Origin: Roseibium sediminicola
Lineage (GTDB): Bacteria > Pseudomonadota > Alphaproteobacteria > Rhizobiales > Stappiaceae
Length of the DNA: 64,000 nt
Direction: 5' to 3'
NCBI RefSeq assembly: GCF_023156505.1
Contig: NZ_JALNMJ010000009.1
Span: forward strand, 124,001 to 188,000
Shown here: piece after piece, positions 26,923-36,021 of the stretch
How the letters are laid out: each line of letters opens with the position of its first letter
Position numbering within the stretch: the first letter of the stretch is position 1
Position numbers and translations under genes: made by a program
Notes under the pieces: generated by a model
Databases searched by the model: none
What the model was told of the DNA's origin: nothing
Seen by the model: the letters and a program-made list of their open reading frames with translations, nothing else

Positions 26923-29910
26923 ATGGCACGGCAGGAAGCGAACAACGTATTCGCACTGACGTCGTTGCTTTACGGCGCCAACGCAGCCTATATCGAAGAC
27001 CTCTACGCACAGTACAAGACGGATCCGAACTCGGTTGATGCCGAGTGGCGGGACTTCTTTGCGGCCTTCCAGGACGAGAAGGAAGCCGTCCTGAAGGAAG
27101 CGCGTGGGGCGACCTGGAAACGCAAGGACTGGCCGATCGAGGCCAATGGCGACCTGGTCAACGCCTTTGACGGCAACTGGGGGCCGATCGAGCAGAAGAT
27201 CGGCGACAAGCTGAAGCAGAAGGCGGATGCCAAGGGGGCGCCGATTTCGGACACAGAGGTCCATCAGGCGACGCGCGATTCCGTACGCGCCCTGATGATG
27301 ATCCGCGCCTACCGCATGCGCGGCCACCTGCACGCCGATCTCGACCCGCTCGGCCTTGCCGGCAAGGGCGACCATGAAGAACTGCACCCGTCTTCCTATG
27401 GCTTCGTCGAGGCCGACTGGGACCGCAAGATCTTCATCGATCACGTGCTGGGTCTCGAATACGCCACCATCCGCGAGATGCTGGAAATCCTGAAGCGGAC
27501 CTATTGCTCGACCCTCGGCGTCGAGTTCATGCATATTTCCGATCCGGCCGCCAAGGCCTGGATCCAGGAGCGCATCGAGGGCCCGGACAAGCAGGTGGCG
27601 TTTACCACCGAGGGCAAGAAGGCGATCCTGAACAAGCTGATCGAGGCGGAAGGCTTCGAGAAGTTCCTGGATGTCAAATACACCGGCACCAAGCGTTTTG
27701 GCCTGGACGGCGGTGAAGCCCTGATCCCGGCGCTGGAACAGATCATCAAGCGCGGCGGCCAGATGGGCCTGAAGGACATCGTGTTCGGCATGGCTCACCG
27801 CGGCCGCCTGAACGTGTTGTCGCAGGTGATGGCCAAGCCGCACCGCGCCATCTTCCACGAGTTCAAGGGCGGCTCCTACGCGCCGGACGAAGTGGAAGGC
27901 TCGGGCGATGTGAAATACCACCTCGGCGCCTCCTCCGACCGCACCTTCGACGGCAATGATGTGCACCTGTCGCTGACGGCGAACCCGTCGCATCTGGAAA
28001 TCGTCAACCCGGTGGTGCTCGGCAAGGCCCGCGCCAAGCAGGACCAGCTCGCCGCCGACGACAAGGGCAACTTCATCGAGACCACGGAAGTCGACCGCGG
28101 CACCGTTCTGCCGCTGCTGCTGCATGGCGACGCCGCGTTTGCCGGCCAGGGTGTCGTGGCCGAGTGCTTTGGCCTCTCCGCCCTCCGCGGCCACCGCACC
28201 GGCGGCTCGATCCATGTGATCATCAACAACCAGATCGGCTTCACCACCAACCCGCGCTTCTCTCGCTCCTCGCCGTATCCGTCGGATATGGCGAAGGTGA
28301 TCGAATCGCCGATCTTCCACGTCAATGCGGACGACCCGGAAGCGGTGGTGTTTGCCGCCAAGATCGCAATCGAATACCGCCAGACGTTCCACCGTCCGGT
28401 GGTCATCGACATGATCTGCTACCGGCGCTTCGGCCACAACGAAGGCGACGAGCCGGCGTTCACGCAGCCGATCATGTACCGCAAGATCCGCAAGCATGCG
28501 ACGACCCTGCAGCTCTATTCGGAACGTCTGATCAAGGAAGGCGTCCTGAGCCAGGAGGAAGTCGATCAGATGAAAGCCGACTGGCGCAAGCATCTGGACG
28601 ACGAGTTCGACGCGGGCCAGGCGTTCAAGCCAAACAAGGCCGACTGGCTGGACGGCAAGTGGTCCGGCATGAAACGCGCCGACGACGAAGACGATCCGCG
28701 CCGCGGCGAAACCGGACTGCCGATGGACGAACTGAAGAACATCGGCCGGGCGCTGACCCATGTGCCGGAAGGCTTCAACATCCACCGCACCATCGCCCGC
28801 TTCATGAAGCAGCGCGAGCGCATGATCGAGACCGGTGAGGGCGTCGACTGGGCGACCGCCGAGGCGCTCGCTTTTGCCTCGCTGCTGAAGGAAGGCCATC
28901 CGGTGCGCCTGTCCGGTCAGGATTGCGAGCGTGGCACGTTCTCACAGCGCCATTCGGTGCTCTACGACCAGGAAGACGAAAGCCGCTACATTCCGCTGAA
29001 CCACATCTCGCCCGATCAGCAGCGCTACGAGGTCATCAACTCGATGCTGTCGGAAGAGGCTGTGCTTGGCTTCGAATACGGCTATTCGCTGGCCGAACCG
29101 CGGGCGTTGACCATGTGGGAAGCCCAGTTCGGCGACTTCGCCAACGGCGCACAGGTTCTGTTCGACCAGTTCATCTCGTCCGGCGAGCGCAAGTGGCTGC
29201 GCATGTCTGGTCTGGTCTGCCTGTTGCCGCACGGTTATGAAGGCCAGGGCCCGGAACACTCTTCCGCGCGTCTGGAGCGTTTCCTTCAGCTCTGCGCGGA
29301 AGACAACATGCAGGTGGCGAACTGCTCGACACCGTCGAACTACTTCCACATCCTGCGCCGTCAGCTGCGCCGCGACATCCGCAAGCCGCTGATCCTGATG
29401 ACGCCGAAATCCCTGCTCCGGCACAAGAAGGCTGTGTCGAGGCTCGAGGAGCTTGGTCCGGATTCCACCTTCCACCGTCTCCTGTGGGACGATTGGGGAC
29501 CGAACTTGTCCTCCGAGGGCAAGCTCGTTTCGGACGACAAGATCCGGCGCGTGGTGATGTGTTCGGGCAAGGTCTATTACGACCTGTTCGAGGAGCGCGA
29601 GAAACGGGGCATCAACGACGTCTACCTGATGCGCGTCGAGCAGCTTTACCCGTTCCCGAAAAAGGCGCTGATGCTGGAACTGGCCCGTTTCCCGCAGGCC
29701 GAAATGGTCTGGTGTCAGGAAGAGCCGAAGAACATGGGCAGCTGGTTCTTCGTCGAGCCCTATATCGAATGGGTGCTGGGCCAGATCGACGCCAAGCACC
29801 AGCGCCCGCGTTATGCCGGCCGCAATGCGATGGCATCGACCGCCACCGGTCTGATGTCCGCGCATCTGGCGCAGATGCAGGCGTTCCTCGAAGAGGCGCT
29901 CGGAGAGTAA
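26923..29910 (+). CDS. sucA: 2-oxoglutarate dehydrogenase E1 component
   Basis: A 995-residue thiamin-diphosphate enzyme that decarboxylates 2-oxoglutarate and acylates the lipoyl group of E2. The N-terminal E2-binding stretch ANNVFALTSLLYGANAAYIEDLY is present. DIVFGMAHRGRLNVL and LLHGDAAFAGQGVVAE are cofactor-binding motifs, and HVNADDPEAVVFAAKIA and RFGHNEGDEPAFTQP follow. The length is normal. It is part of the sucAB pair, with sucB 65 bp downstream after a small stem-loop. Confidence 0.97.
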   Translation: MARQEANNVFALTSLLYGANAAYIEDLYAQYKTDPNSVDAEWRDFFAAFQDEKEAVLKEARGATWKRKDWPIEANGDLVNAFDGNWGPIEQKIGDKLKQKADAKGAPISDTEVHQATRDSVRALMMIRAYRMRGHLHADLDPLGLAGKGDHEELHPSSYGFVEADWDRKIFIDHVLGLEYATIREMLEILKRTYCSTLGVEFMHISDPAAKAWIQERIEGPDKQVAFTTEGKKAILNKLIEAEGFEKFLDVKYTGTKRFGLDGGEALIPALEQIIKRGGQMGLKDIVFGMAHRGRLNVLSQVMAKPHRAIFHEFKGGSYAPDEVEGSGDVKYHLGASSDRTFDGNDVHLSLTANPSHLEIVNPVVLGKARAKQDQLAADDKGNFIETTEVDRGTVLPLLLHGDAAFAGQGVVAECFGLSALRGHRTGGSIHVIINNQIGFTTNPRFSRSSPYPSDMAKVIESPIFHVNADDPEAVVFAAKIAIEYRQTFHRPVVIDMICYRRFGHNEGDEPAFTQPIMYRKIRKHATTLQLYSERLIKEGVLSQEEVDQMKADWRKHLDDEFDAGQAFKPNKADWLDGKWSGMKRADDEDDPRRGETGLPMDELKNIGRALTHVPEGFNIHRTIARFMKQRERMIETGEGVDWATAEALAFASLLKEGHPVRLSGQDCERGTFSQRHSVLYDQEDESRYIPLNHISPDQQRYEVINSMLSEEAVLGFEYGYSLAEPRALTMWEAQFGDFANGAQVLFDQFISSGERKWLRMSGLVCLLPHGYEGQGPEHSSARLERFLQLCAEDNMQVANCSTPSNYFHILRRQLRRDIRKPLILMTPKSLLRHKKAVSRLEELGPDSTFHRLLWDDWGPNLSSEGKLVSDDKIRRVVMCSGKVYYDLFEEREKRGINDVYLMRVEQLYPFPKKALMLELARFPQAEMVWCQEEPKNMGSWFFVEPYIEWVLGQIDAKHQRPRYAGRNAMASTATGLMSAHLAQMQAFLEEALGE

Positions 29911-29915
29911 TCCTT

Positions 29916-29940
29916 AAGAGGGCTTGCGGGCCCTCTTTTC
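29916..29940 (+). terminator. Weak stem-loop between sucA and sucB
   Basis: AAGAGGGC and GCCCTCTT pair as a perfect 8-bp stem followed by only two T before CAAAA. This is probably an attenuating or processing hairpin, since the two genes must be made together. Confidence 0.4.
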
Positions 29941-29975
29941 AAAATTTGGCCAGGTAATTTTAAGAGAAGGCGACC

Positions 29976-31487
29976 ATGGCAACCGAAATTCGCGTGCCCA
30001 CGCTGGGTGAATCCGTTTCTGAAGCAACCATTGCACAGTGGTTCAAAAAACCGGGCGACGCCGTTGCCCAGGACGAGCCGCTGGTGGAACTGGAAACCGA
30101 CAAGGTGACGGTGGAAGTTCCGGCCCCGGCCGCCGGTACCCTGGAAAGCATCGTGGTCAAGGAAGGCGACACTGTCGAGGTCGGCGCACTTCTGGGCCAG
30201 ATCGCCGAGGGCGCGGGCGCGGCTCCGGCCGCTCCTGCCAAGCAGGACAACGAACCCCAGGCGAAATCCGCCGGCAAGGCCGATCTGGTCGACGTCGTGA
30301 CGCCGAGCGCCGGTGAATCCGTCACCGAGGCTGAAGTTGGCGAATGGAGCGTCAAGGTCGGCGATACCGTCAAGGCCGACGACACGCTGGTCGAACTGGA
30401 AACCGACAAGGCCGCCCAGGAAGTGCCGGCCCCGGTCGCCGGCACCATCGTCAAGATCGCTGCCGAGACCGGCACCACTGTCGAGCCGGGAGTGCTGCTC
30501 TGCCAGATCGATCCGTCCGGTGAAGGCGTTGCCGCGGCTCCGGCCGCCGCTGCCGCACCGGCTCCTTCCGCTCCGGCTGCAAGCGCCGGCTCGTCCATGC
30601 CGCCGGCACCGTCCGCCCAGAAGATGATGGCGGAAAACAATCTCTCCGCCGATCAGGTTGCCGGCTCCGGAAAGCGCGGCCAGGTGCTGAAGGAAGACGT
30701 GATCAACGCGATTGCTTCAGGCGCGACTGCCGCCGCCGCTCCGGCCCCGGCCGCCGTCGCTCGCGGGCCGGTCAACGCCCAGGACGAGGTGCGCGAGGAA
30801 CGCGTGCGCATGACCAAGCTGCGCCAGACCATCGCGCGCCGCCTGAAGGATGCCCAGAACACGGCGGCCATGCTGACCACCTATAACGAGGTCGACATGG
30901 GCCCGGTCATGGAACTGCGCAAGCAGTACAAGGACCTCTTTGAGAAGAAACACGGCGTCAAGCTCGGCTTCATGGGCTTCTTCACCAAGGCGGTGACCCA
31001 TGCGCTGAAAGAGATCCCGGCGGTCAATGCCGAGATCGACGGCACCGACATCATCTACAAGAACTTCTGCCACGTGGGCGTGGCGGTGGGTACCGACAAG
31101 GGCCTGGTGGTCCCGGTGGTGCGCGACGCCGACCAGATGTCGATTGCCGAGATCGAGAAGGAAATCGGCAATCTCGGCCGCAAGGCCCGGGACGGCAAAT
31201 TGGGCATGGCTGATATGTCCGGCGGCACCTTCACCATCTCCAATGGCGGGGTGTATGGTTCGCTCATGTCGTCGCCGATCCTGAACGCGCCGCAGTCGGG
31301 CATCCTCGGCATGCACAAGATCCAGGAACGTCCGATGGCCGTGAACGGCCAGGTGGTGATCCGTCCGATGATGTATCTGGCGCTCTCCTACGACCACCGG
31401 ATCGTCGACGGCAAGGAAGCCGTGACCTTCCTGGTACGGGTCAAGGAAAGCCTGGAAGACCCGCAGCGCCTGGTTCTGGATCTCTGA
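29976..31487 (+). CDS. sucB: Dihydrolipoyllysine succinyltransferase (E2o) with two lipoyl domains
   Basis: A 503-residue E2 subunit. Lipoyl domain 1 is about residues 2-77, with ETDKVTVEV carrying the lipoylated Lys. A second full lipoyl domain follows at about 105-180, with ETDKAAQEV. An Ala/Pro linker leads to a peripheral-subunit-binding domain ([20 protein letters not shown], about 212-245). After a second linker comes the catalytic domain, ending with [13 protein letters not shown], the HxxxDG active site. E2o enzymes usually have one lipoyl domain and about 400-420 residues, so the extra domain explains the length. It transfers succinyl groups to CoA. Confidence 0.95.
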   Translation: MATEIRVPTLGESVSEATIAQWFKKPGDAVAQDEPLVELETDKVTVEVPAPAAGTLESIVVKEGDTVEVGALLGQIAEGAGAAPAAPAKQDNEPQAKSAGKADLVDVVTPSAGESVTEAEVGEWSVKVGDTVKADDTLVELETDKAAQEVPAPVAGTIVKIAAETGTTVEPGVLLCQIDPSGEGVAAAPAAAAAPAPSAPAASAGSSMPPAPSAQKMMAENNLSADQVAGSGKRGQVLKEDVINAIASGATAAAAPAPAAVARGPVNAQDEVREERVRMTKLRQTIARRLKDAQNTAAMLTTYNEVDMGPVMELRKQYKDLFEKKHGVKLGFMGFFTKAVTHALKEIPAVNAEIDGTDIIYKNFCHVGVAVGTDKGLVVPVVRDADQMSIAEIEKEIGNLGRKARDGKLGMADMSGGTFTISNGGVYGSLMSSPILNAPQSGILGMHKIQERPMAVNGQVVIRPMMYLALSYDHRIVDGKEAVTFLVRVKESLEDPQRLVLDL

Positions 31488-31529
31488 TCCGGAACCGCCA
31501 CTCGGAAACGACCTCAAGGGACCCGCATC

Positions 31530-32144
31530 ATGAGCCTGGAATTTCTGATCACAGCCCTGATCGTGGTGCTGGTCCCCGGAACCGGTGTCGTCTACACGGT
31601 GGCCGTCGGGCTCGGCAAGGGGCGGCAGGCGTCCGTCGCCGCCGCTTTCGGCTGCACGCTCGGCATCATTCCGGCGATCCTCGCCTCCGTGGTCGGTCTG
31701 GCGGCGCTGATGCATACCAGCGCGCTGGTGTTCCAGGCCGTGAAATATGCCGGGGTCGCCTACCTGCTCTATCTCGCCTGGCAGACCCTCAAGGACAGTG
31801 GGCCGCTGGAACTGAAAGCCGACAAGAGCGCGCGCAAGAGCTTCTTTGCCACGGCGCGCACCGGCTTCTTGATCAACATTCTCAATCCCAAACTGACCGT
31901 GTTCTTTCTGGCCTTCCTGCCGCAATTCGTCAGCCCTGCCGCCGCCAACCCGACACTGGACATGCTGGCCATGGGCGGCGTCTTTATGGCGATGACCTTC
32001 GCGGTCTTCGTCGTCTACGGCTTCTTTGCCTCGCTAATCGGCGAGAAGGTTCTGAAAAGCGATCGTGTCGTGGTCTGGATGCGCCGGACAGTGGCCGCGA
32101 CCTTTGCCGGTTTCGGGCTGCGGCTGGCCCTGGCGGAACAGTAA
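31530..32144 (+). CDS. LysE/RhtB family exporter
   Basis: A 204-residue amino-acid or metabolite exporter with six hydrophobic segments. It opens LEFLITALIVVLVPGTGVVYTVAVGLGKGRQASVAAAFGCTLG, the RhtB pattern with the conserved P-G in helix 1, and has FLINILNPKLTVFFLAFLPQFV in the middle. The substrate is unknown. It lies 42 bp after sucB on the same strand and is the first of three genes between sucB and lpd. A second, different LysE gene is at 61112. Confidence 0.88.
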   Translation: MSLEFLITALIVVLVPGTGVVYTVAVGLGKGRQASVAAAFGCTLGIIPAILASVVGLAALMHTSALVFQAVKYAGVAYLLYLAWQTLKDSGPLELKADKSARKSFFATARTGFLINILNPKLTVFFLAFLPQFVSPAAANPTLDMLAMGGVFMAMTFAVFVVYGFFASLIGEKVLKSDRVVVWMRRTVAATFAGFGLRLALAEQ

Positions 32145-32190
32145 TCAAGGACGCCGTCCGGGAAACGGCAGGCATCGGGAGGACAAGGAA

Positions 32191-33615
32191 ATGAGCATGC
32201 TGCTGCGCTTTGTTCTTGCGGTGGTCTTTGTTGCCGGATCCCTGTTCGCCCAGCTGACGGCCGCCCAGAGCGAGCAGCCGCGCACGGCACTGGTCATCGG
32301 CAATGCGGCCTACGACTATGCTCCGCTCGCCAATCCGGTGAATGATGCCGTCGCCATTGCACGCTCGCTCACGAGCGCCGGTTTCGATGTCATTTTGCAG
32401 ACCGATGCCGACAGGGCGGCCATGGATGCGGCCGTCGAGGCCTTTGCCGGCAAGCTGCGCGACAATGGCGGCGTCGGCCTGCTCTATTATGCCGGCCACG
32501 GCATCCAGATCGACGGTGAGAACTACCTACTGCCGGTCGGTGACGCGCCGGCCGAGGTCGAGGCGCTGAAAGACAGCGCGGTCGCCGTCAGCGACGCCGT
32601 CGAAGCGATGACGAGTGCCCATGAGGGCCTCAACATCGTCGTGCTCGACGCCTGCCGCAACAATCCGCTGACCGGTTCCACCAAAGGCCTGACCCGCATC
32701 GACAGTTCCGCGCGCCTGTTCGTCTCCTATTCGACCTCGCCCGGCGGGGTCGCGCTTGACGGCGAGGGCGACAACAGCCCCTATACCAAACATCTGGCCG
32801 AGGCCATCGAAACCCCGGCGCTGTCCCTGGAGCAGACCTTCAAGCGCACACTGAAAGGCGTGTTCCAGGAAACCGATGGCCAGCAGACGCCCTGGATCTC
32901 GTCGTCCTTCTTCGGCGATTTCACCTTTGTTCCGGCACCCGGCGACGATACCGCGCCAGCCCAGGTCGCTGCCGTCTCCTCGATCGGCAAGGCCTTGCAG
33001 GAGAGCATCGCGCGCGCCGGCCCGGCCCACCGGATCTCCGGCATCTACCGGGTTCAGGGCACAAATCCGAACGGCACGGTCTATGACGGCATGATGGCGA
33101 TCACGCCGGATGACAGCCCGGACAATTCAAAAGTCCGGTTCACCTGGTGGATCGGCAAGGATGTCTTCACCGGCGTTGGCGAATTCGCAGGCCGCATGCT
33201 TGTGGTCAACTGGGGCGACAAACACCCCGTCGTCTATACGTTCAGCGGTGGCGAAAATCTGGACGGCGAATGGGCCGACGGCTCGGCGACGGAACGGCTG
33301 TCGCTTTATGCCCGTGCCGCGCCAGGCCCGCAGGATCTGCTGGAGGGCACCTACGCGGTCTCGGGCCGCAATCCCAACGGCACCACCTATACCGGCACAG
33401 TGACACTGTCCCGCCAGGGCAGCAGATACACGCTGATCTGGAAGGTCGGCGCCACCGGTTATCGCGGTGTCGGCGAACTGGAAGGCAACGTGCTGACGGT
33501 TGACTGGGGTGACAAGACTCCTGTTGTCTATGCGCTGACGGCAGAAGGTGGTCTGAAAGGTTTGTGGGCGGCCGGACGCGGAGCAGAAGAATTGACCCGT
33601 CTGGAAGGGCAATAG
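32191..33615 (+). CDS. Exported metacaspase-like (C14) protein with two C-terminal repeats
   Basis: A 474-residue protein with a signal peptide (MSMLLRFVLAVVFVAGSLFAQLTAAQS). The caspase-like p20 domain spans about 28-260: RTALVIGNAAYDYAPLANPVNDA, LLYYAGHGIQ with His103, and VVLDACRNNP with Cys155, so the His-Cys dyad is intact. The C-terminus holds two copies of a module of about 85 residues. One starts GIYRVQGTNPNGTVYDG near 284 and the other GTYAVSGRNPNGTTYTG near 386, each ending in a VxWGDKxPVVY strand. Such modules look beta-rich and may bind a ligand or partner. It lies between an exporter and an SDR gene inside the TCA block. ATG 32191 follows GGGAGGACAAGGAA. Confidence 0.85.
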   Translation: MSMLLRFVLAVVFVAGSLFAQLTAAQSEQPRTALVIGNAAYDYAPLANPVNDAVAIARSLTSAGFDVILQTDADRAAMDAAVEAFAGKLRDNGGVGLLYYAGHGIQIDGENYLLPVGDAPAEVEALKDSAVAVSDAVEAMTSAHEGLNIVVLDACRNNPLTGSTKGLTRIDSSARLFVSYSTSPGGVALDGEGDNSPYTKHLAEAIETPALSLEQTFKRTLKGVFQETDGQQTPWISSSFFGDFTFVPAPGDDTAPAQVAAVSSIGKALQESIARAGPAHRISGIYRVQGTNPNGTVYDGMMAITPDDSPDNSKVRFTWWIGKDVFTGVGEFAGRMLVVNWGDKHPVVYTFSGGENLDGEWADGSATERLSLYARAAPGPQDLLEGTYAVSGRNPNGTTYTGTVTLSRQGSRYTLIWKVGATGYRGVGELEGNVLTVDWGDKTPVVYALTAEGGLKGLWAAGRGAEELTRLEGQ

Positions 33616-33634
33616 GAACCCGTGGTGAAAACGC

Positions 33635-34393
33635 ATGGCTAACACGGTTGTTTTGGTGACGGGCGGAAGCCGCGGTATTGGCGCGGCGGTGAGCCGGAAG
33701 GTGGCCGCGCTCGGTCACACGGTCATCGTCAACTACGCCCAGAACGGCACGGCCGCCGATGCGCTTGTGGCCGAGATCAAGGCAGCTGGCGGCACGGCGG
33801 TCGCGGTGCAAGGCGACGTCCAGAACGAAGCGGATGTGCTGCATCTCTTCGCGGAAGCCGACCGGCTCGGAACACTCGTTGGGCTCGTCAACAATGCCGG
33901 CGTGGTCGACCTGTCGCAGCGTGTCGATGAAATGACCCTGGCGCGGCTGACCAGGATGTTCTCCATCAACGTGATCGGCGCGTTTCTCTGTGCCCGCGAG
34001 GCGGTCAAGCGCATGTCGACCAAACATGGCGGCGCGGGTGGCGCCATCGTCAATCTCGGTTCGGCCGGGTCCAAACTCGGCTCGCCAAATCAGTATGTCG
34101 ACTACGCCGCCTCGAAGGGCGCGATCGATACCATGACGGTCGGTCTCGCTCTTGAAGTCGCCGACGAAGGCATTCGCGTCAACGGTGTCCGCCCGGGCAT
34201 CATCGACACCGACATCCATGCCTCCGGCGGCGCGCCCGACCGTGTGGCGCAGCTCAAATCCCGTTTGCCGATGAAACGTGCCGGTACCGCCGACGAGGTG
34301 GCCGACGCGATCCTCTGGCTCCTCTCCGATCAGTCCAGCTATACAACCGGGACCATGCTCGATGTCTCCGGCGGCCGGGCTGTCCTACCCTAA
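33635..34393 (+). CDS. SDR family oxidoreductase
   Basis: A 252-residue classical short-chain dehydrogenase. [16 protein letters not shown] is the NAD(P) loop, [10 protein letters not shown] the structural motif, and [25 protein letters not shown] holds the Tyr-x3-Lys pair. The ending, INVSGG-like [11 protein letters not shown], is also typical. It lacks a recognisable substrate signature. It starts 19 bp after the metacaspase gene and ends 44 bp before lpd, so it is probably read from the same message. Confidence 0.9.
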   Translation: MANTVVLVTGGSRGIGAAVSRKVAALGHTVIVNYAQNGTAADALVAEIKAAGGTAVAVQGDVQNEADVLHLFAEADRLGTLVGLVNNAGVVDLSQRVDEMTLARLTRMFSINVIGAFLCAREAVKRMSTKHGGAGGAIVNLGSAGSKLGSPNQYVDYAASKGAIDTMTVGLALEVADEGIRVNGVRPGIIDTDIHASGGAPDRVAQLKSRLPMKRAGTADEVADAILWLLSDQSSYTTGTMLDVSGGRAVLP

Positions 34394-34437
34394 CCACTTG
34401 TTCGACCCTGAAATTGAAAGAGGCAAAGGCGACCCAA

Positions 34438-35841
34438 ATGTCCCAATATGATCTTGTCGTCATCGGAACCGGCCCCGGCGGCTATGTCTGCGCGATCAAG
34501 GCCGCGCAGCTCGGCCTGAAGACGGCCGTCGTCGAAAAACGCGCAACGCTTGGCGGCACCTGCCTCAACATCGGCTGCATTCCCTCCAAGGCATTGCTGC
34601 ATGCCTCGGAAATGTTCGAAGAGGCCGGCCACGGTTTCGAGAAGATCGGTATCAAGGTGGCCAAGCCCAAGCTCGATCTGCCGGCGATGATGAAACACAA
34701 GTCCGATGTGGTCGACGCCAATGTCGGCGGCATCGCCTTCCTGATGAAGAAGAACAAGATCGACGTCCACACCGGCACCGGCAAGATTCTCTCTGCGGGC
34801 AAGGTCGAGGTCACGACTGAGGACGGCAAGGCCACGGTTCTGGATACCAAGAACATCGTCATTGCCACCGGCTCCGACGTCATGCCGTTGCCGGGTGTCG
34901 AGATCGACGAAAAGCAGGTCGTCTCCTCAACGGGCGCGCTTGAGCTGGACAAGGTTCCGGGCAAGCTGGTTGTCGTCGGCGGCGGTGTCATCGGCCTCGA
35001 GCTCGGCTCGGTCTGGAACCGGCTTGGGTCCCAGGTCACCGTGGTCGAGTTCATGGACAAGATCCTTGGCCCAATGGATGGTGACGTTTCCAAGAACTTC
35101 CAGCGCATGCTGAAAAAGCAGGGCATGGAGTTCAAGCTCTCGTCCAAGGTCACGGGTGTCGAGAAGAAGGGCAAGGGCCTTGCCGTCACCGTTGAACCCG
35201 CCAAGGGCGGCGATGCCCAGGTGATCGAAGCCGATATCGTTCTGGTCGCCATCGGCCGCCGTCCCTACAGCGAAGGCCTGGGCCTCGACAGTGCCGGCGT
35301 GGCGCTGGACGAGCGCGGCCGGGTGCAGATCGACGCTCATTACAAGACCAATGTCGACGGCATCTACGCCATTGGCGACGTGGTCGTCGGCCCGATGCTG
35401 GCGCACAAGGCCGAGGACGAAGGTGTTGCGGTTGCTGAAATTCTCGCCGGCCAGGCCGGTCACGTGAATTACGACGTCATTCCGGGCGTGGTCTACACCC
35501 AGCCGGAAGTGGCCTCTGTCGGCAAGACCGAAGAAGAGCTGAAGGCGGCCGGTGTCGAGTACAAGACCGGCAAGTTCGTCTTCTCCGCCAACGGTCGGGC
35601 CCGCGCCATGAACAAGACCGACGGCTTTGCCAAGGTTCTGGCCGACGCCAAGACCGACCGGGTTCTCGGCGTTCACATCGTCGGCTTCGGCGCAGGCGAG
35701 ATGATCCACGAGGCAGCCGTTCTGATGGAATTCGGCGGCTCTTCGGAAGATCTGGCGCGCACATGCCACGCTCACCCGACCATGTCGGAAGCCGTCAAGG
35801 AGGCCGCGCTCGGCGCGTTCGCCAAGACGATCCACTCGTAA
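34438..35841 (+). CDS. lpd: Dihydrolipoyl dehydrogenase (E3)
   Basis: A 467-residue FAD/NAD enzyme that reoxidises the lipoyl groups of 2-oxoacid dehydrogenases. The redox disulfide is in [19 protein letters not shown]. The second nucleotide loop is [15 protein letters not shown], and the C-terminal [16 protein letters not shown] carries the active-site His of the partner subunit. I start at ATG 34438 ([16 protein letters not shown]); a longer in-frame start would add eight residues. It closes the mdh-lpd block and is followed by a strong terminator. Confidence 0.96.
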   Translation: MSQYDLVVIGTGPGGYVCAIKAAQLGLKTAVVEKRATLGGTCLNIGCIPSKALLHASEMFEEAGHGFEKIGIKVAKPKLDLPAMMKHKSDVVDANVGGIAFLMKKNKIDVHTGTGKILSAGKVEVTTEDGKATVLDTKNIVIATGSDVMPLPGVEIDEKQVVSSTGALELDKVPGKLVVVGGGVIGLELGSVWNRLGSQVTVVEFMDKILGPMDGDVSKNFQRMLKKQGMEFKLSSKVTGVEKKGKGLAVTVEPAKGGDAQVIEADIVLVAIGRRPYSEGLGLDSAGVALDERGRVQIDAHYKTNVDGIYAIGDVVVGPMLAHKAEDEGVAVAEILAGQAGHVNYDVIPGVVYTQPEVASVGKTEEELKAAGVEYKTGKFVFSANGRARAMNKTDGFAKVLADAKTDRVLGVHIVGFGAGEMIHEAAVLMEFGGSSEDLARTCHAHPTMSEAVKEAALGAFAKTIHS

Positions 35842-35884
35842 TCCGATGGAGGCCGGTCACGGGCCGGCTCCGGATCGGGCATGG

Positions 35885-35932
35885 AAAGCCGGAGGTTCTC
35901 GCAAGATGAGAGCCCCCGGCTTTTTGTTTTTA
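35885..35932 (+). terminator. Rho-independent terminator of the TCA block
   Basis: AAAGCCGG.GGTTCTC pairs with GAGAGCC.CCGGCTTT over about 15 bp with one mismatch and a 7-base loop. It is followed by TTGTTTTT, 43 bp after lpd. Confidence 0.87.
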
Positions 35933-36021
35933 GAGCATTTTCGGTTGCCTTTGACCGAACCTGCGGTCCAGAATTGAACGTGTTCGAAATGTAAGGATGG
36001 CAGGAAACGTCAGGGGGCATT

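Noticed and set aside
26914..28899. 661-residue open frame antisense to sucA
   Set aside because: It lies within a well-supported gene and has the Arg/His/Asp-rich composition typical of the reverse frame of GC-rich coding DNA, with no family signature.
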